Shown here in pieces: positions 17,814 through 26,675 of a DNA stretch of 64,000 bases. How positions within the stretch are numbered: the first letter of the stretch is position 1; every line of letters begins with the position of its first letter. Position numbers and translations under genes: made by a program. Origin of the DNA: an uncultured beta proteobacterium (lineage in GTDB: Bacteria > Pseudomonadota > Gammaproteobacteria > Burkholderiales > Burkholderiaceae_C). The notes below the pieces were generated by a model. It worked only from the letters and a program-made list of their open reading frames with translations, did not search any database and was not told the origin of the DNA. The stretch spans positions 24,581 through 88,580 of the forward strand of contig CAILAY010000139.1 of NCBI GenBank assembly GCA_903832285.1. The letters run 5' to 3'.

Positions 17814-18362
17814 ATGTCCCGTATCCGCATCCCGACTGTCGACAACTCTGCCGAAGCATCTAAGCCCTTACTGGCCGCGGTCCAAAAGCAACTGGGCGTA
17901 GTCCCCAACCTGATGAAACTGGTGGGTCACAGCCCAGCCGCTCTGGAAGGTTACTTGTCCTTTAACGGCGCCTTGGGCAAAGGCAAGCTCAATGCCCAAC
18001 TGCGCGAACGCATTGCCTTAACCATCGCCGAATACAACGGATGCGACTATTGCCTCTCAGCCCATGACTATCTGGGTCGCAACGTCGCCAAGATCAGTAG
18101 TGCCGAGGTCGAGGCTGCACGCGATGGCCGATCGGAAGACGCCCGAACCGAGGCTGCGCTGCAATTTGCCCTGCGGGTGGCTCAGTCTCGTGGTCGGGTC
18201 AGCGACGCCGAACTTGCGACTTTGCGTTTGGCCGGATTCGACGATGCGGCCGTGGTAGAAATCGTTGCAAACGTTGCGGTGAATGTGCTGACCAACTACA
18301 TCAACAACGTTGCGCTGACCGACATCGACTTCCCCGTTGTTCAAGCCAAACGGGCGGCCTAA
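17814..18362 (+). CDS. Carboxymuconolactone decarboxylase / AhpD-like family protein
   Basis: 182 residues, all-helical AhpD-like fold. The redox CxxC with its histidine is present: C77-D-Y-C80 and H84 (CDYCLSAHDYLG). The family includes peroxide-linked disulfide reductases (AhpD) and true carboxymuconolactone decarboxylases; CxxC-x3-H favours the peroxidase-like type. The ATG at 17814 is preferred over a TTG five codons earlier because GAAGGA precedes it at the right distance. It is first in a row with an NTF2-like and a PPOX-like gene and is divergent from the LysR gene, so it is likely induced through that regulator. Confidence 0.88.
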   Translation: MSRIRIPTVDNSAEASKPLLAAVQKQLGVVPNLMKLVGHSPAALEGYLSFNGALGKGKLNAQLRERIALTIAEYNGCDYCLSAHDYLGRNVAKISSAEVEAARDGRSEDARTEAALQFALRVAQSRGRVSDAELATLRLAGFDDAAVVEIVANVAVNVLTNYINNVALTDIDFPVVQAKRAA

Positions 18363-18367
18363 AAGGG

Positions 18368-18399
18368 GCAGGGCTGTCGCCAGTTCCCGGCAGCCCTGC
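18368..18399 (+). terminator. Hairpin after the AhpD-like gene, weak terminator candidate
   Basis: Perfect nine-base stem GCAGGGCTG/CAGCCCTGC around a 14-base loop, starting six bases after the stop. There is no T-run on the plus side, so it may be an attenuator or a partial terminator before the NTF2-like gene. Confidence 0.35.
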
Positions 18400-18513
18400 T
18401 CAAGAGAATGCGCGCCAGCAGCGATCTCGATAACGCCGGTCTAAACGCGCTCCCAGTCGACAACCAAACTGTGTTCGTCCAACTGAACGAACAGCAAACA
18501 ATTCAGGACTCCC

Positions 18514-18996
18514 ATGAACACGAACACCGACTCTCCTCGCCCACCACTGCCGCCATTTAGTTTGGAGACTGCAACGCAAAAAGTCCGAATGGCAGAAGAT
18601 GCCTGGAATTCCCGGGATCCGGCACGGGTCGCCCTTGCTTACACGCCACAGAGTCAATGGCGCAACCGCTCAGAGTTTCTGATGGGGCGCCAAGAAATAC
18701 AAGCATTTTTGGTGCGCAAATGGAGCCGTGAATTGGAATACCGCCTGGTCAAGGAGTTGTGGACTTTCCATGCCAACCGCATCGCCGTCCGATTTTGTTA
18801 CGAGTGGCACGACATAAGCGGCCAGTGGCGTAGAAGCTATGGCAACGAGAACTGGGAGTTTGATGAACACGGACTGATGCAATTGCGCCTAGCCAGCATC
18901 AATGATCTTTCCATTGAAAATACCGATCGCAAGTTCTTGTGGCCCTTGGGACGTCGGCCAGACGGGCATGCTTCGCTCTCCCAAATGGGACTCTAG
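18514..18996 (+). CDS. NTF2-like (DUF1348-type) protein
   Basis: 160 residues. The core [26 protein letters not shown], then [29 protein letters not shown] and [24 protein letters not shown], is the SnoaL/NTF2-like conical-barrel family with the DUF1348 pattern. The family's biochemical role is not established. AGGA precedes the ATG by about seven bases. It follows the AhpD-like gene by 150 bases and the PPOX-like gene follows by three bases, so the last two at least are one transcript. Confidence 0.82.
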   Translation: MNTNTDSPRPPLPPFSLETATQKVRMAEDAWNSRDPARVALAYTPQSQWRNRSEFLMGRQEIQAFLVRKWSRELEYRLVKELWTFHANRIAVRFCYEWHDISGQWRRSYGNENWEFDEHGLMQLRLASINDLSIENTDRKFLWPLGRRPDGHASLSQMGL

Positions 18997-18999
18997 GCC

Positions 19000-19620
19000 A
19001 TGACAACCAAACTTCAATTCACGAGCGATATTGCCTTTACACCAACAGTTAAGGCAATACAAGCCCGAAAGGGATCGAGACACGGTTATGAACGCATGGA
19101 GCAGGGCGGATCCTGGGAATCATCCATGACGCCAGAGCTGCGGGATTTCATTGCCCTGCAGACTAGCTTTTACATGGCCACGGTCAACGCCGATGGACAA
19201 CCCTATATTCAGCACCGGGGTGGACCGGCGGGCTTCTTGCACGTACTTGACGAACACACACTTGCGTTTGTTGATTTCTCGGGAAACAGGCAGTTCATTT
19301 CGCAGGGTAATCTGTCTGAGAATCCGAAAACACATTTGTTCTTGATGGACTACGCCCACCGCCAGCGCATCAAGATATGGGGCGAGGCTAAAGTGATTGA
19401 GGGTGATGCGGCGCTGGTGGTGAAGTTGATGCCAAAGGATTACAAAGCGAAGCCGGAACAGGTTATCGTCATTAATGTCACGGCGTGGGATGGCAATTGC
19501 CCACAGCATATTCCCGTGCGATTCGATGCGACAACAGTAAAAGAAGCCATAGACGCGAGGGATCAGCGTATCCGTGACCTTGAAGTCGAACTTGCTCGCC
19601 TTCAGCAAGCGGGATACTGA
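19000..19620 (+). CDS. Pyridoxamine 5'-phosphate oxidase-family flavoprotein
   Basis: 206 residues. The split-barrel FMN-binding core is visible in FIALQTSFYMATVNADGQPYIQHRGGPAGFLHVLDEHTLAFVDFSGNRQFIS, followed by LFLMDYAHRQRIKIWGEA. The C-terminus (~180-204) is a short coiled-coil-like helix (RDQRIRDLEVELARLQQ). The family binds FMN or F420 and includes oxidases and general stress proteins; the exact substrate is unknown. It starts three bases after the NTF2-like stop. Its presence next to an AhpD-like protein fits a small oxidative-stress or detoxification unit, which is inference. Confidence 0.83.
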   Translation: MTTKLQFTSDIAFTPTVKAIQARKGSRHGYERMEQGGSWESSMTPELRDFIALQTSFYMATVNADGQPYIQHRGGPAGFLHVLDEHTLAFVDFSGNRQFISQGNLSENPKTHLFLMDYAHRQRIKIWGEAKVIEGDAALVVKLMPKDYKAKPEQVIVINVTAWDGNCPQHIPVRFDATTVKEAIDARDQRIRDLEVELARLQQAGY

Positions 19621-19758
19621 GCAGACTGGCGCGCACCTTCTTTACGAAGACCGAGCCAAGTCGAAACTGTGGCGAATGCCAATCGTGATGGCAGTTTCAA
19701 AAGCTTGCGGTCGGGAACGTCCCTTGGAAATTTGCCGCATTTATCCAACAACCATGGT

Positions 19759-20346
19759 TCACACTGTTTCCTGCGTCAATTTCTTCTCAATTCGACTATC
19801 GGGAATGAACCAAATACACGCCACTGCGCCCACGAGCAGCCCTGATAGCCAGGGCAAACCGAACAACGCCAATGGAATCGCAAGCACATAGCTTGCCAGT
19901 GAAACCTTGCCCTTAAGATCCCGCCCTATTGCCTGATGCAATGCAGACTGGGCGCCTTCAAGTTTGATGATCTTGGATTGCAGCGCGGTGTACGCGACGC
20001 CGCACATGCACAGATCCAGGCAATACACCACCATGGGCATGGAAGCGAAGTGGTTTTCTCCCATCCAAGCGGTAGCAAAAGGCATGAGAGAAAGCCAGAA
20101 GAGCAAGTTCAAATTGGCCCACAGCACTGCTCCATTCACCTTTTTAACCGCGTGCATCAAGTGGTGGTGGTTGTTCCAGTAAATGCCCACATTGACAAAG
20201 CTCAGGACATAGCTCAAGAACACCGGCCACAAAGGCAGCAAGTCAGATAGCTGTTCACCGTGTGGCACCTTGAACTCAAGCACCATGATGGTGATGATGA
20301 TTGCGATCACACCGTCGCTAAATGCTTCCAGTCTTCCTTTTCCCAT
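19759..20346 (-). CDS. TMEM175-family potassium channel protein (DUF1211)
   Basis: 195 residues with about six hydrophobic segments. The signature sits at the start of the first helix: R5-L-E-A-F9-S10-D11-GVIAIIITIMVLEFKVP, the RxxxFSD motif of bacterial TMEM175 channels. NHHHLMHAVKKVNGAVLWANL after the second helix is also typical. Bacterial members form tetrameric leak K+ channels in the inner membrane. It is a single gene, on the strand opposite to the PPOX-like row, with 138 bases between the convergent ends. Confidence 0.88.
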   Translation of the reverse strand: MGKGRLEAFSDGVIAIIITIMVLEFKVPHGEQLSDLLPLWPVFLSYVLSFVNVGIYWNNHHHLMHAVKKVNGAVLWANLNLLFWLSLMPFATAWMGENHFASMPMVVYCLDLCMCGVAYTALQSKIIKLEGAQSALHQAIGRDLKGKVSLASYVLAIPLALFGLPWLSGLLVGAVACIWFIPDSRIEKKLTQETV

Positions 20347-20483
20347 ATGGCTCCTCGAGTTGGTTTGGTATCAGGTTCTGTGAGCTACGCTTAAAGCGAA
20401 TTTTGGCGCAAAGCCTAGCTTGAACACCACGTGAATCCAGGTCATTGCAACGGATGCGATACGGCGCTGCCGACAGGGAATCC

Positions 20484-21680
20484 CTACGCGGCCTGCGGGC
20501 GCAGGGTGAGTAGCGTGATTTCGCCGCGGAAATGGCGCTTTGGTGGACCCCAGTAGCCTGTACCGACCGAGGTGTAGCTCCACATGCGTCCGAAGCGATG
20601 CAGGCCTTTGACCACCGGTTGCTGCATCCGCACAAAGTGGTTCCAGGGCCACCACTGCCCGCCGTGGGTGTGGCCGTGCAGTGCCAGGTGGTAGCCCGCG
20701 TCGGATCCGGCCGGCGCTGTGATCGGCTGGTGGGCGAGCAGCAGGCGTACATCGGCACCTTCGCCTGCGCCGCGAATTGCTGCGTGCGGGTCGCAGGCCA
20801 TGTCGGCAAAAAAGCGCCCAGTGCTGTGGTCGGTGACCCCCGCAACGGCCAGTGTTGCGGTGTCACGGCGCACGATGAAGTGCTCATTCAGTAGCACCTG
20901 CAGTCCAAGGCGGCGGAACTCTCGTACCCAGGCCGGTGCACCGCTGTAGAGTTCATGGTTGCCCAGGACCAGCGCCACGCCTTCGCGGGCTTTCAGGCCC
21001 TGCAGCGGCGCGACATGACTGCGCAAACTCGGCACGTCGCCATCGACCACGTCTCCAGTTATAGCGATGAGATCGGCCTGCAAGGCGTTGACCTTGTCCA
21101 CAATGCGCTGCAGGTAGCCACGCCGGATCGTCGGCCCGACATGGATGTCGGTGATCTGCACAATGCGAAATCCATGCAATTGCGCTGGCAGGCCGGAAAT
21201 AGGAATGTCCACCTTCACTACTGCCGGGCTCATGCGGGCCAGTACGAATCCGATCGTTGTAGCAAACAGTCCTAGTGCCACCACACCCCACGCCGAGACC
21301 GCGTCCCAACCCAGCACCGGCACTCCGATCCACTCCAATCCGGGGAGGAGAATCGCGCGCAACATTGCGAGCACAAAAAGGCTGGAGAACATTCCCAGCG
21401 CGATAAGTCCCGTCCATGAGAGTGCAGTTCCCCAACGCAGGTCATGGGTGCGCAGGGACATTAGTCCGGCAGGAATGGCCAGTGCACTGAATGCCAGGTA
21501 CACCCCCATCTCAATGACAAACGGGTCGTGCCGTGTGAATGGTCCGGTCAATAGCGCAAAAAGGGCGTAGTGCAAACCACCTACGAGCGCCATTGGCAGA
21601 GCCAGCGGGAGCCAGCGCATCGCGCGTCGTGGGTGGGCACTGGGTGCTTGCTGAGCTTCAGTGAGGGCGGTGGAGTCCAT
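20484..21680 (-). CDS. Membrane-anchored metallophosphoesterase
   Basis: About 398 residues from the ATG at 21680 (a TTG five codons upstream is the alternative; GAGAGA precedes the ATG). The N-terminal half has four or five hydrophobic helices. The C-terminal half is a calcineurin-like phosphoesterase with its full metal set: QITDIHVG, ITGDVVDGD, LVLGNHE and LALHGHTHGGQ. This is the YkuE-like architecture, proposed for lipid or cell-envelope pyrophosphates. The substrate is not known. It stands alone on the minus strand, 25 bases downstream of the SDR gene. Confidence 0.88.
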   Translation of the reverse strand: MDSTALTEAQQAPSAHPRRAMRWLPLALPMALVGGLHYALFALLTGPFTRHDPFVIEMGVYLAFSALAIPAGLMSLRTHDLRWGTALSWTGLIALGMFSSLFVLAMLRAILLPGLEWIGVPVLGWDAVSAWGVVALGLFATTIGFVLARMSPAVVKVDIPISGLPAQLHGFRIVQITDIHVGPTIRRGYLQRIVDKVNALQADLIAITGDVVDGDVPSLRSHVAPLQGLKAREGVALVLGNHELYSGAPAWVREFRRLGLQVLLNEHFIVRRDTATLAVAGVTDHSTGRFFADMACDPHAAIRGAGEGADVRLLLAHQPITAPAGSDAGYHLALHGHTHGGQWWPWNHFVRMQQPVVKGLHRFGRMWSYTSVGTGYWGPPKRHFRGEITLLTLRPQAA

Positions 21681-21705
21681 TGGGGTATCTCTCAATGTTA
21701 GTAAA

Positions 21706-22506
21706 TCAGGTAGGGCTTGGCTTGGACATTTGTTTGACCAGCGCCGTCACCCAATTGCGCGGTGTGAAACGCACACTTTGCGCCATCACCCAGTTCATGA
21801 CGCCGGGCACATAGACGCGTTGACCTCGCTGCATTGCGCGGTAGCCAGCGGCGGCAACGTCGTCAGCTGTGGGTAGCTTTTTGCCTTTGACCAATGCGGA
21901 GGCGTGCATGTTGGCCTTGTCCTGAAAACCTGAAGCAGTCGGGCCCGGACACAGCGCTGTGACCGTGATGCCCGTGCCTTCGAGTTCGGCAGCAATCGCC
22001 TCTGAAAAGCTCAGTACAAAGGCCTTGGTTGCATAGTACACGGCCATGTAGGGGCCGGGCTGAAACGCAGCTGTGGATGCAGTGTTCATGATCTTGCCTC
22101 GGGTGGCGATCAGGTCAGGCAGGAACAACTTCGTGAGCACCACCACCGTGTTCATGTTGAGTTGCATCAGGGCCAATTCAGGTGCCAATGCAGAGTCTTT
22201 GAATTCGCCGAAGGTCGCATAGCCCGCATTGTTGGCCAGCGCACTGATGGTGATGTTGCGCGCCTTGATGGCAGCGTGCAACCTGGCAGCGCCGTCGTCG
22301 GTTTCCAGGTCGGCGCCAATGACAGTGACGCCGATCTTGTAGCGCCGTTGCAGATCATCGGCAAGGGTCTGCATCTTGGGGACGCCGCGGGCAGCCAATA
22401 CCAAGTTGTAATCGTCTTTGGCGAAATTTTCTGCGAGCGCCTTGCCGATGCCGGAAGAGGCACCGGTAATGAGTGCTGTTTTGCTCGTGGTATGGTTCAT
22501 ATTCAT
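21706..22506 (-). CDS. Short-chain dehydrogenase/reductase
   Basis: 266 residues, classical SDR length. The cofactor motif T14-GASSGI-G21, the NNAG segment at 92-95, catalytic S144 and Y157-x3-K161 are all present. It resembles the DltE-like/YqjQ-like oxidoreductases with NADP preference suggested by the lack of an acidic residue at the end of strand two (AARG). The substrate is unknown. It lies 81 bases downstream of the ArsR-type regulator on the same strand, and both genes carry the same upstream repeat, so it is probably repressed by that regulator. Confidence 0.9.
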   Translation of the reverse strand: MNMNHTTSKTALITGASSGIGKALAENFAKDDYNLVLAARGVPKMQTLADDLQRRYKIGVTVIGADLETDDGAARLHAAIKARNITISALANNAGYATFGEFKDSALAPELALMQLNMNTVVVLTKLFLPDLIATRGKIMNTASTAAFQPGPYMAVYYATKAFVLSFSEAIAAELEGTGITVTALCPGPTASGFQDKANMHASALVKGKKLPTADDVAAAGYRAMQRGQRVYVPGVMNWVMAQSVRFTPRNWVTALVKQMSKPSPT

Positions 22507-22517
22507 GATGTTACTGG

Positions 22518-22540
22518 TTTAAGCTAATGGACGGATTGAC
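22518..22540 (-). promoter_or_regulatory. Operator-like repeat upstream of the SDR gene (copy 1)
   Basis: This block contains CTAATGGACG followed by a base and ATTG, preceded by TTTAA. The same block recurs at 22934-22957 in front of the ArsR-type gene. Read on the minus strand it lies between a TTGAAG (-35-like) and TTAAAC (-10-like) at 17-base spacing, a position suited to repression. Confidence 0.6.
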
Positions 22541-22587
22541 TTCAAAAAATGGCACCAATGTGCCTGTGGGTTTTCGCTGCAGCTTGC

Positions 22588-22908
22588 TCAGGTGCAGGAC
22601 ACTTCAGCTTGCTCTACCAGCTTGCGCAGGTCGGTCAGGGCCGAGTCCAAAGTCAAGCTGTAAAAGTTCTCTCGCGACACCCGTTCCAAAGCAATCAGAT
22701 CTGCGTGCAGCAATACTTTCAGGTGGTGCGAAATGGCAGGCCTCGAAAGCGGCATGCGCTTGGCGATCTGCGTAACGTTCAGGTGTTCATCCTGGGCCAG
22801 AAGCATCACGATGTCCTGGCGATACTTGTCGCCCAATGCATCGAAGACCGGCGCGCAGGCTCGGAAACTTGCCAATACGTCTTCAAGTGTGATGTTCTTT
22901 GCTTTCAC
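22588..22908 (-). CDS. ArsR-family transcriptional repressor
   Basis: 106 residues, a compact winged-helix protein. The helix-turn-helix reads LNVTQIAKRMPLSRPAISHHLKVLLHADLI (~43-72), matching ArsR/SmtB regulators. No obvious metal-binding cysteine pair is present in the recognition helix, so it is probably the non-metal SdpR-like kind. It precedes the SDR gene on the same strand and an identical operator-like repeat lies upstream of each gene, suggesting autoregulation and control of the SDR. Confidence 0.9.
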   Translation of the reverse strand: MKAKNITLEDVLASFRACAPVFDALGDKYRQDIVMLLAQDEHLNVTQIAKRMPLSRPAISHHLKVLLHADLIALERVSRENFYSLTLDSALTDLRKLVEQAEVSCT

Positions 22909-22933
22909 TCTATCTGCTCAAACTAGTTATGCG

Positions 22934-22957
22934 TTTAATCTAATGGACGAATTGTAC
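22934..22957 (-). promoter_or_regulatory. Operator-like repeat upstream of the ArsR gene (copy 2)
   Basis: Second copy of the TTTAA-N-CTAATGGACG-N-ATTG block, 26 bases upstream of the ArsR-type start codon. It differs from copy 1 at only a few positions over ~23 bases, although the surrounding sequence is unrelated. Confidence 0.6.
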
Positions 22958-23096
22958 ATAGATCTTCTGATACGCAACACACCGTGCAAAAAGAAGTAGG
23001 GGCGGAATCGGTTGGTCAACATAGTAGTTAACATAATATACATCGTATGAAGTTAAATTTGCATTGAAACCGTACGGGCTGGTCAGCAACAGCCAG

Positions 23097-23780
23097 CTAT
23101 TTCGGCGCATCGTCGCGGGCACGAATCGCCTCGTTGATCAACGCGCCACTTTCCTCACGGGAGCCACGATGGGCGAAATCGAGGGCACTCAACTGCTGCT
23201 GATTCTTCAACAGCGGATCGGCACCGGCCTCCAGCAGCAACTTGACCGCCGAGGAACTGCCATAGAGCGCCGCCATCATCAACGGCGTGCTCCCGTTCGG
23301 CGACTCCGCATCGATATAGGCATGATGATCCAAAAGCAATTGAATGACTTCCAAATGACCGTTGGTGGCGGCGTAATGCAATGGCGTCCAGCCGGTCTTG
23401 TTGACGTCGGCATCTCGGTCGATCAACGCCTGCGCGATGGGCAAGTTGCCGCGAAGCGCCGCGAACATCAGTGGCGTCTCATCCTGGGCGTTGCGTTGAT
23501 CGATGTTGAGTCCAGGCCACGCCAGCAGCAGTTCACACACCTTTGGAGAAGGCTCGCTGATCGCAATGGCGAGCGCGTGGCCCGACTTCGGATCAGGCGT
23601 GTTGACATCAAAACCGCGCCGCAGCAGGGCCGCGACCGCGGACGCGTCGTCGGTCCTGACCGCACGGAAAAAGTTCTCATATGAACCTGACCAAGCGGAA
23701 CTATAATGAATCAAAACATATAGATACAGGATATATCTAAAGTGTTTTATCAAGATTGATTTCCTTGAAGAGGCGTTCAA
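23097..23780 (-). CDS. Exported ankyrin-repeat protein
   Basis: 227 residues. The N-terminus (KSILIKHFRYILYLYVLIHYSSAW) reads as a signal peptide or anchor. From residue ~35 there are about five ankyrin repeats, for example DETPLMFAALRGNLPIAQALIDRDADVN, TGWTPLHYAATNGHLEVIQLLLDHHAYID and GSTPLMMAALYGSSSAVKLLLEAGADP. Ankyrin repeats bind partner proteins; the partner is unknown. The start is a TTG inside the tatD 3' end (44-base overlap), and a later TTG near residue 22 is possible. The first 80 bases and the region downstream are unusually AT-rich compared with neighbours. Confidence 0.8.
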   Translation of the reverse strand: MNASSRKSILIKHFRYILYLYVLIHYSSAWSGSYENFFRAVRTDDASAVAALLRRGFDVNTPDPKSGHALAIAISEPSPKVCELLLAWPGLNIDQRNAQDETPLMFAALRGNLPIAQALIDRDADVNKTGWTPLHYAATNGHLEVIQLLLDHHAYIDAESPNGSTPLMMAALYGSSSAVKLLLEAGADPLLKNQQQLSALDFAHRGSREESGALINEAIRARDDAPK

Positions 23781-24543
23781 AATTCGCGTTGGTTGCCTGA
23801 GCTATCAGTTCCACCGGACAGTTTCTCAAGTGCGCAAGTTGCTTCGCGACCCAGGGCACGTAGGACGGATTATTCGTCTTTCCACGGTAGGGAACCGGAG
23901 CCAGGTAAGGGCTGTCGGTCTCGATCAGGATGCGATCCACGGGGACAAAAGCCGCGACCTGATGCAATTCATGGGCGTTCTTGAAGGTCAGGATACCTGA
24001 AAACGAGATATAAAATCCCAAGTCCAAGGCCGCTTTGGCCACCTGTCGGCTCTCGGTAAAGCAATGAAAAACGCCACCCGCCGAACCGACGCTACCGTCC
24101 TCGCCCTCGTCACGCAACAGCGCCAAGGTGTCGTCTGCGGCATTTCGGGTATGAATGATGAGTGGCTTCCCAAGCTGGCGCGCCGCACGAATGTGAACCC
24201 GGAAACGCTCCCGTTGCCACGCCATGTCGGCCGCACTGCGCCCGGCCAGTCGAAAATAGTCCAACCCCGTTTCCCCAATGCCAACCACACGCGCGAGACG
24301 ACCACGTTGGACCAGATCGCTCGTCGTGGGCTCGGTCACGCCCTCGTTGTCGGGATGGACTCCGACCGTGGCCCAGAAATTGTCGTGACTCAGTGCCAGA
24401 TCGTGTACTGCGCCAAATTCCTCCAAAGTGGTGCAAATACAGAGGGCGCGCGTCACCTGTGACTGGGCCATCGCCTGACGAATCTGCGGCAGTTGGGCCG
24501 CCAATTCGGGGAAAGTCAAATGGCAATGTGAGTCAGTGAACAT
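23737..24543 (-). CDS. tatD: TatD-family metal-dependent DNase
   Basis: 268 residues, normal for TatD/YcfH. Metal ligands are visible in DSHCHL (residues 4-9), GIGETGLDYF, IIHTRNA, GGVFHCFTES and LIETDSPYLAP. The enzyme is a cytoplasmic Mg-dependent 3'-5' exonuclease linked with DNA repair and oxidative damage. It follows pilZ by 77 bases on the same strand and overlaps the ankyrin gene by 44 bases at its 3' end. It belongs to the housekeeping row mltG-tmk-holB-pilZ-tatD. Confidence 0.92.
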   Translation of the reverse strand: MFTDSHCHLTFPELAAQLPQIRQAMAQSQVTRALCICTTLEEFGAVHDLALSHDNFWATVGVHPDNEGVTEPTTSDLVQRGRLARVVGIGETGLDYFRLAGRSAADMAWQRERFRVHIRAARQLGKPLIIHTRNAADDTLALLRDEGEDGSVGSAGGVFHCFTESRQVAKAALDLGFYISFSGILTFKNAHELHQVAAFVPVDRILIETDSPYLAPVPYRGKTNNPSYVPWVAKQLAHLRNCPVELIAQATNANFERLFKEINLDKTL

Positions 24544-24620
24544 GGAGTTGCGTTGACGTGACCCGCGCCGAGCGCAAACCCGCCGCGACCGAGGCCACTG
24601 GTGCCCGCGAGGTTATGCGC

Positions 24621-24986
24621 TCAGAAGGTCTGCGTGCTTCGATCCGAAGTCAGGTGTTTGCCCAGGGCGAACTCGATCTTGTTCTTGAGTTCCTGGGATT
24701 TTTCTTCCCTCGGAAAATGGATGCCGACGCCCTGCTTGCGATCTCCGCCGGCGTGTGGCGGATTGACCCAGGCGACCTTGCCCGCGATCGGGTAACGCTG
24801 CGTGTCCTCGGGCAGCGAAAGCAGCAAATAGACGTCTTCACCCAGCCGGTACTCGCGCGTCGTAGGGACAAAAATACCCCCGTTGGTAAAGGCTGGAATG
24901 TAGGCCGCGAACAATGCGGCACGCTCCTTGATGGCCAATTGAATGACGCTGGGACGCGGCGTGGGAGATGGCACTGGATCAGACAT
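24621..24986 (-). CDS. pilZ: PilZ-domain type IV pilus assembly protein
   Basis: 121 residues. PSVIQLAIKERAALFAAYIPAFTNGGIFVPTTREYRLGEDVYLLLSLPED is the canonical PilZ of type IV pilus biogenesis, which lacks the RxxxR c-di-GMP motif and instead binds the pilus ATPase PilB and FimX. The G-x-H-F end (GVGIHF) is intact. It sits 21 bases after holB, the same neighbour as in many beta- and gammaproteobacteria. Confidence 0.9.
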   Translation of the reverse strand: MSDPVPSPTPRPSVIQLAIKERAALFAAYIPAFTNGGIFVPTTREYRLGEDVYLLLSLPEDTQRYPIAGKVAWVNPPHAGGDRKQGVGIHFPREEKSQELKNKIEFALGKHLTSDRSTQTF

Positions 24987-25007
24987 GGCTAGTGGTGAGC
25001 GGCAAAT

Positions 25008-26027
25008 TCATCGGCCCGAGTTTAGAGCGTTTTGTGCCTGACTCACAAGAGACTCCAGCATCAGGCCCGGGTTGAAGGGATGCTCTGCGGTTCTGGCGCT
25101 GGCCATCAATGACTTGGACCATTGGACCAGTGGGGGCATGGCAGGCACCTTGGGCAAGTCTGCGCTCTGGAAGAAACGCGGTAGGGCCTGCATCGCTGTC
25201 GCCATCATGTCGTGGCAGAGTTTCTGCAGGGCATCAATCAGGTCTGGGGGCGCCCAATTCTGCACCGCACTCACGTCACCCTGCGCCATCGCCTTTGGGA
25301 ACAAGGCCCAGGACTTGGCGTCGCGTCCGGATCGGGCGAGGCTCAGTGCATCGGACGGACGCCCGCCCGATGCGCGCAGCCAGATCCTTGCATCCGCCGG
25401 ACTCGCGCCCTGTGCCTGAAGCCAGGACAAGCTGGCAGTCTCGCTTGGCCACTGCATGCTGTGGCCAAGACAACGGCTGCGAATGGTGGGTAGAAGCTGG
25501 TGCGCTGCCTCGCTTGCCAGCACAAACCTGACGTCACCCGGTGGTTCTTCCAGCGTCTTGAGCAAAGCGTTGGCGGTGATCGTGTTCATGCGTTCGGCCG
25601 GATACACCAAGACGGCCTTGCCACGGCCACGCGCGCTGGTGCGCTGCGAAAACTCGACCGCATCTCGCATCGCTTCGACCCGGATCTCCCTGCTGGGTTT
25701 GCGCTTCTTGTCGTCGATTTCGGTCTGCGCTTTTTCACTCAACGGCCAGCCCAGAGCCAGCATCTCGGTCTCTGGCATGAGCACGCACAAATCCGCGTGC
25801 GTGCGCACGGCAATCGCATGGCAACTGCCGCAATACCCACAGGCGCCTTGCGCCGTGGGATGCTCACAAAGCCAGGCCCGCACCAGAGACAGGGCCAGCG
25901 CATATTGGCCCAGACCGGAGGGCCCCTGCAGCAGCCACGCGTGCCCGCGCTGCGCCAGCAGACTTTCGCTCTGGTCGGCAATCCAGGGAGGAGCCACCGC
26001 GTCGATGCCTGGGTTTTCATCACTCAT
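25008..26027 (-). CDS. holB: DNA polymerase III delta' subunit
   Basis: 339 residues of the clamp-loader delta' subunit. The four zinc cysteines are present in [17 protein letters not shown] (~residues 54-70). The nucleotide-binding loop is degenerate ([12 protein letters not shown], no lysine), as expected for delta', which does not hydrolyse ATP. The SRC motif is conserved in [11 protein letters not shown]. The start overlaps the tmk stop by four bases (ATGA), indicating coupling. It acts in the replisome. Confidence 0.92.
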   Translation of the reverse strand: MSDENPGIDAVAPPWIADQSESLLAQRGHAWLLQGPSGLGQYALALSLVRAWLCEHPTAQGACGYCGSCHAIAVRTHADLCVLMPETEMLALGWPLSEKAQTEIDDKKRKPSREIRVEAMRDAVEFSQRTSARGRGKAVLVYPAERMNTITANALLKTLEEPPGDVRFVLASEAAHQLLPTIRSRCLGHSMQWPSETASLSWLQAQGASPADARIWLRASGGRPSDALSLARSGRDAKSWALFPKAMAQGDVSAVQNWAPPDLIDALQKLCHDMMATAMQALPRFFQSADLPKVPAMPPLVQWSKSLMASARTAEHPFNPGLMLESLVSQAQNALNSGR

Positions 26028-26671
26028 GTGAGCCAGCCTCTGGATCGAACCGCTGCCATGACTTCCTGGCGCACCTGCTCGATGCTCTGGTTTGCGTCAA
26101 TGCGGGCAAAGCGCTGAGGGCTCTGCTGCATCCGCTGAGCGTAGCCGGCCGCGACGCGCCGGAAAAACTCCGCTGGTTGCGCCTCGAACTTGTCCGGCAC
26201 CCGTGCGCCCGACAGGCGCTGGGCGGCGATGTCGGGCGGCAAGTCAAACCAGATCGTCAAACCAGGCTCCCGCAACAAAGGCGCGCCCTGCTCCATCACC
26301 GTCTGCACCTGATTCTCCAGATAGGAAAGCACCTGCAGATCAAAACCGCGGCCACCACCCTGATATGCAAACGTGGCATCGGTGAAACGATCGCACAGTA
26401 CCACCTCGCCGCGAGCCAGCGCCGGTTCGATCACCTGGCGCAGATGATCCCGCCGCGCCGCAAACACCAGCAGTGCCTCGGTCAATCCGTCCATGGGATC
26501 GTGCAGGAAGATGGCGCGCAGTTTTTCTGCCAAGGGTGTACCACCGGGCTCGCGGGTGAGTGCCACCGCCCTGTCATGCGCCCGAAATGCGGCAGCAAGG
26601 GCGTCAATGTGGGTGCTTTTCCCGGCGCCGTCGATGCCTTCAAAGCTGATGAAGAGCCCATCATGTCCCAT
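26024..26671 (-). CDS. tmk: Thymidylate kinase
   Basis: 215 residues, standard length. The P-loop [12 protein letters not shown], the dTMP-binding [15 protein letters not shown] and the DRF motif in [19 protein letters not shown] are all intact. It phosphorylates dTMP to dTDP. It starts five bases after the mltG stop and overlaps holB, so it is in the middle of a compact operon. Confidence 0.94.
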   Translation of the reverse strand: MGHDGLFISFEGIDGAGKSTHIDALAAAFRAHDRAVALTREPGGTPLAEKLRAIFLHDPMDGLTEALLVFAARRDHLRQVIEPALARGEVVLCDRFTDATFAYQGGGRGFDLQVLSYLENQVQTVMEQGAPLLREPGLTIWFDLPPDIAAQRLSGARVPDKFEAQPAEFFRRVAAGYAQRMQQSPQRFARIDANQSIEQVRQEVMAAVRSRGWLT

Positions 26672-26675
26672 GTAC

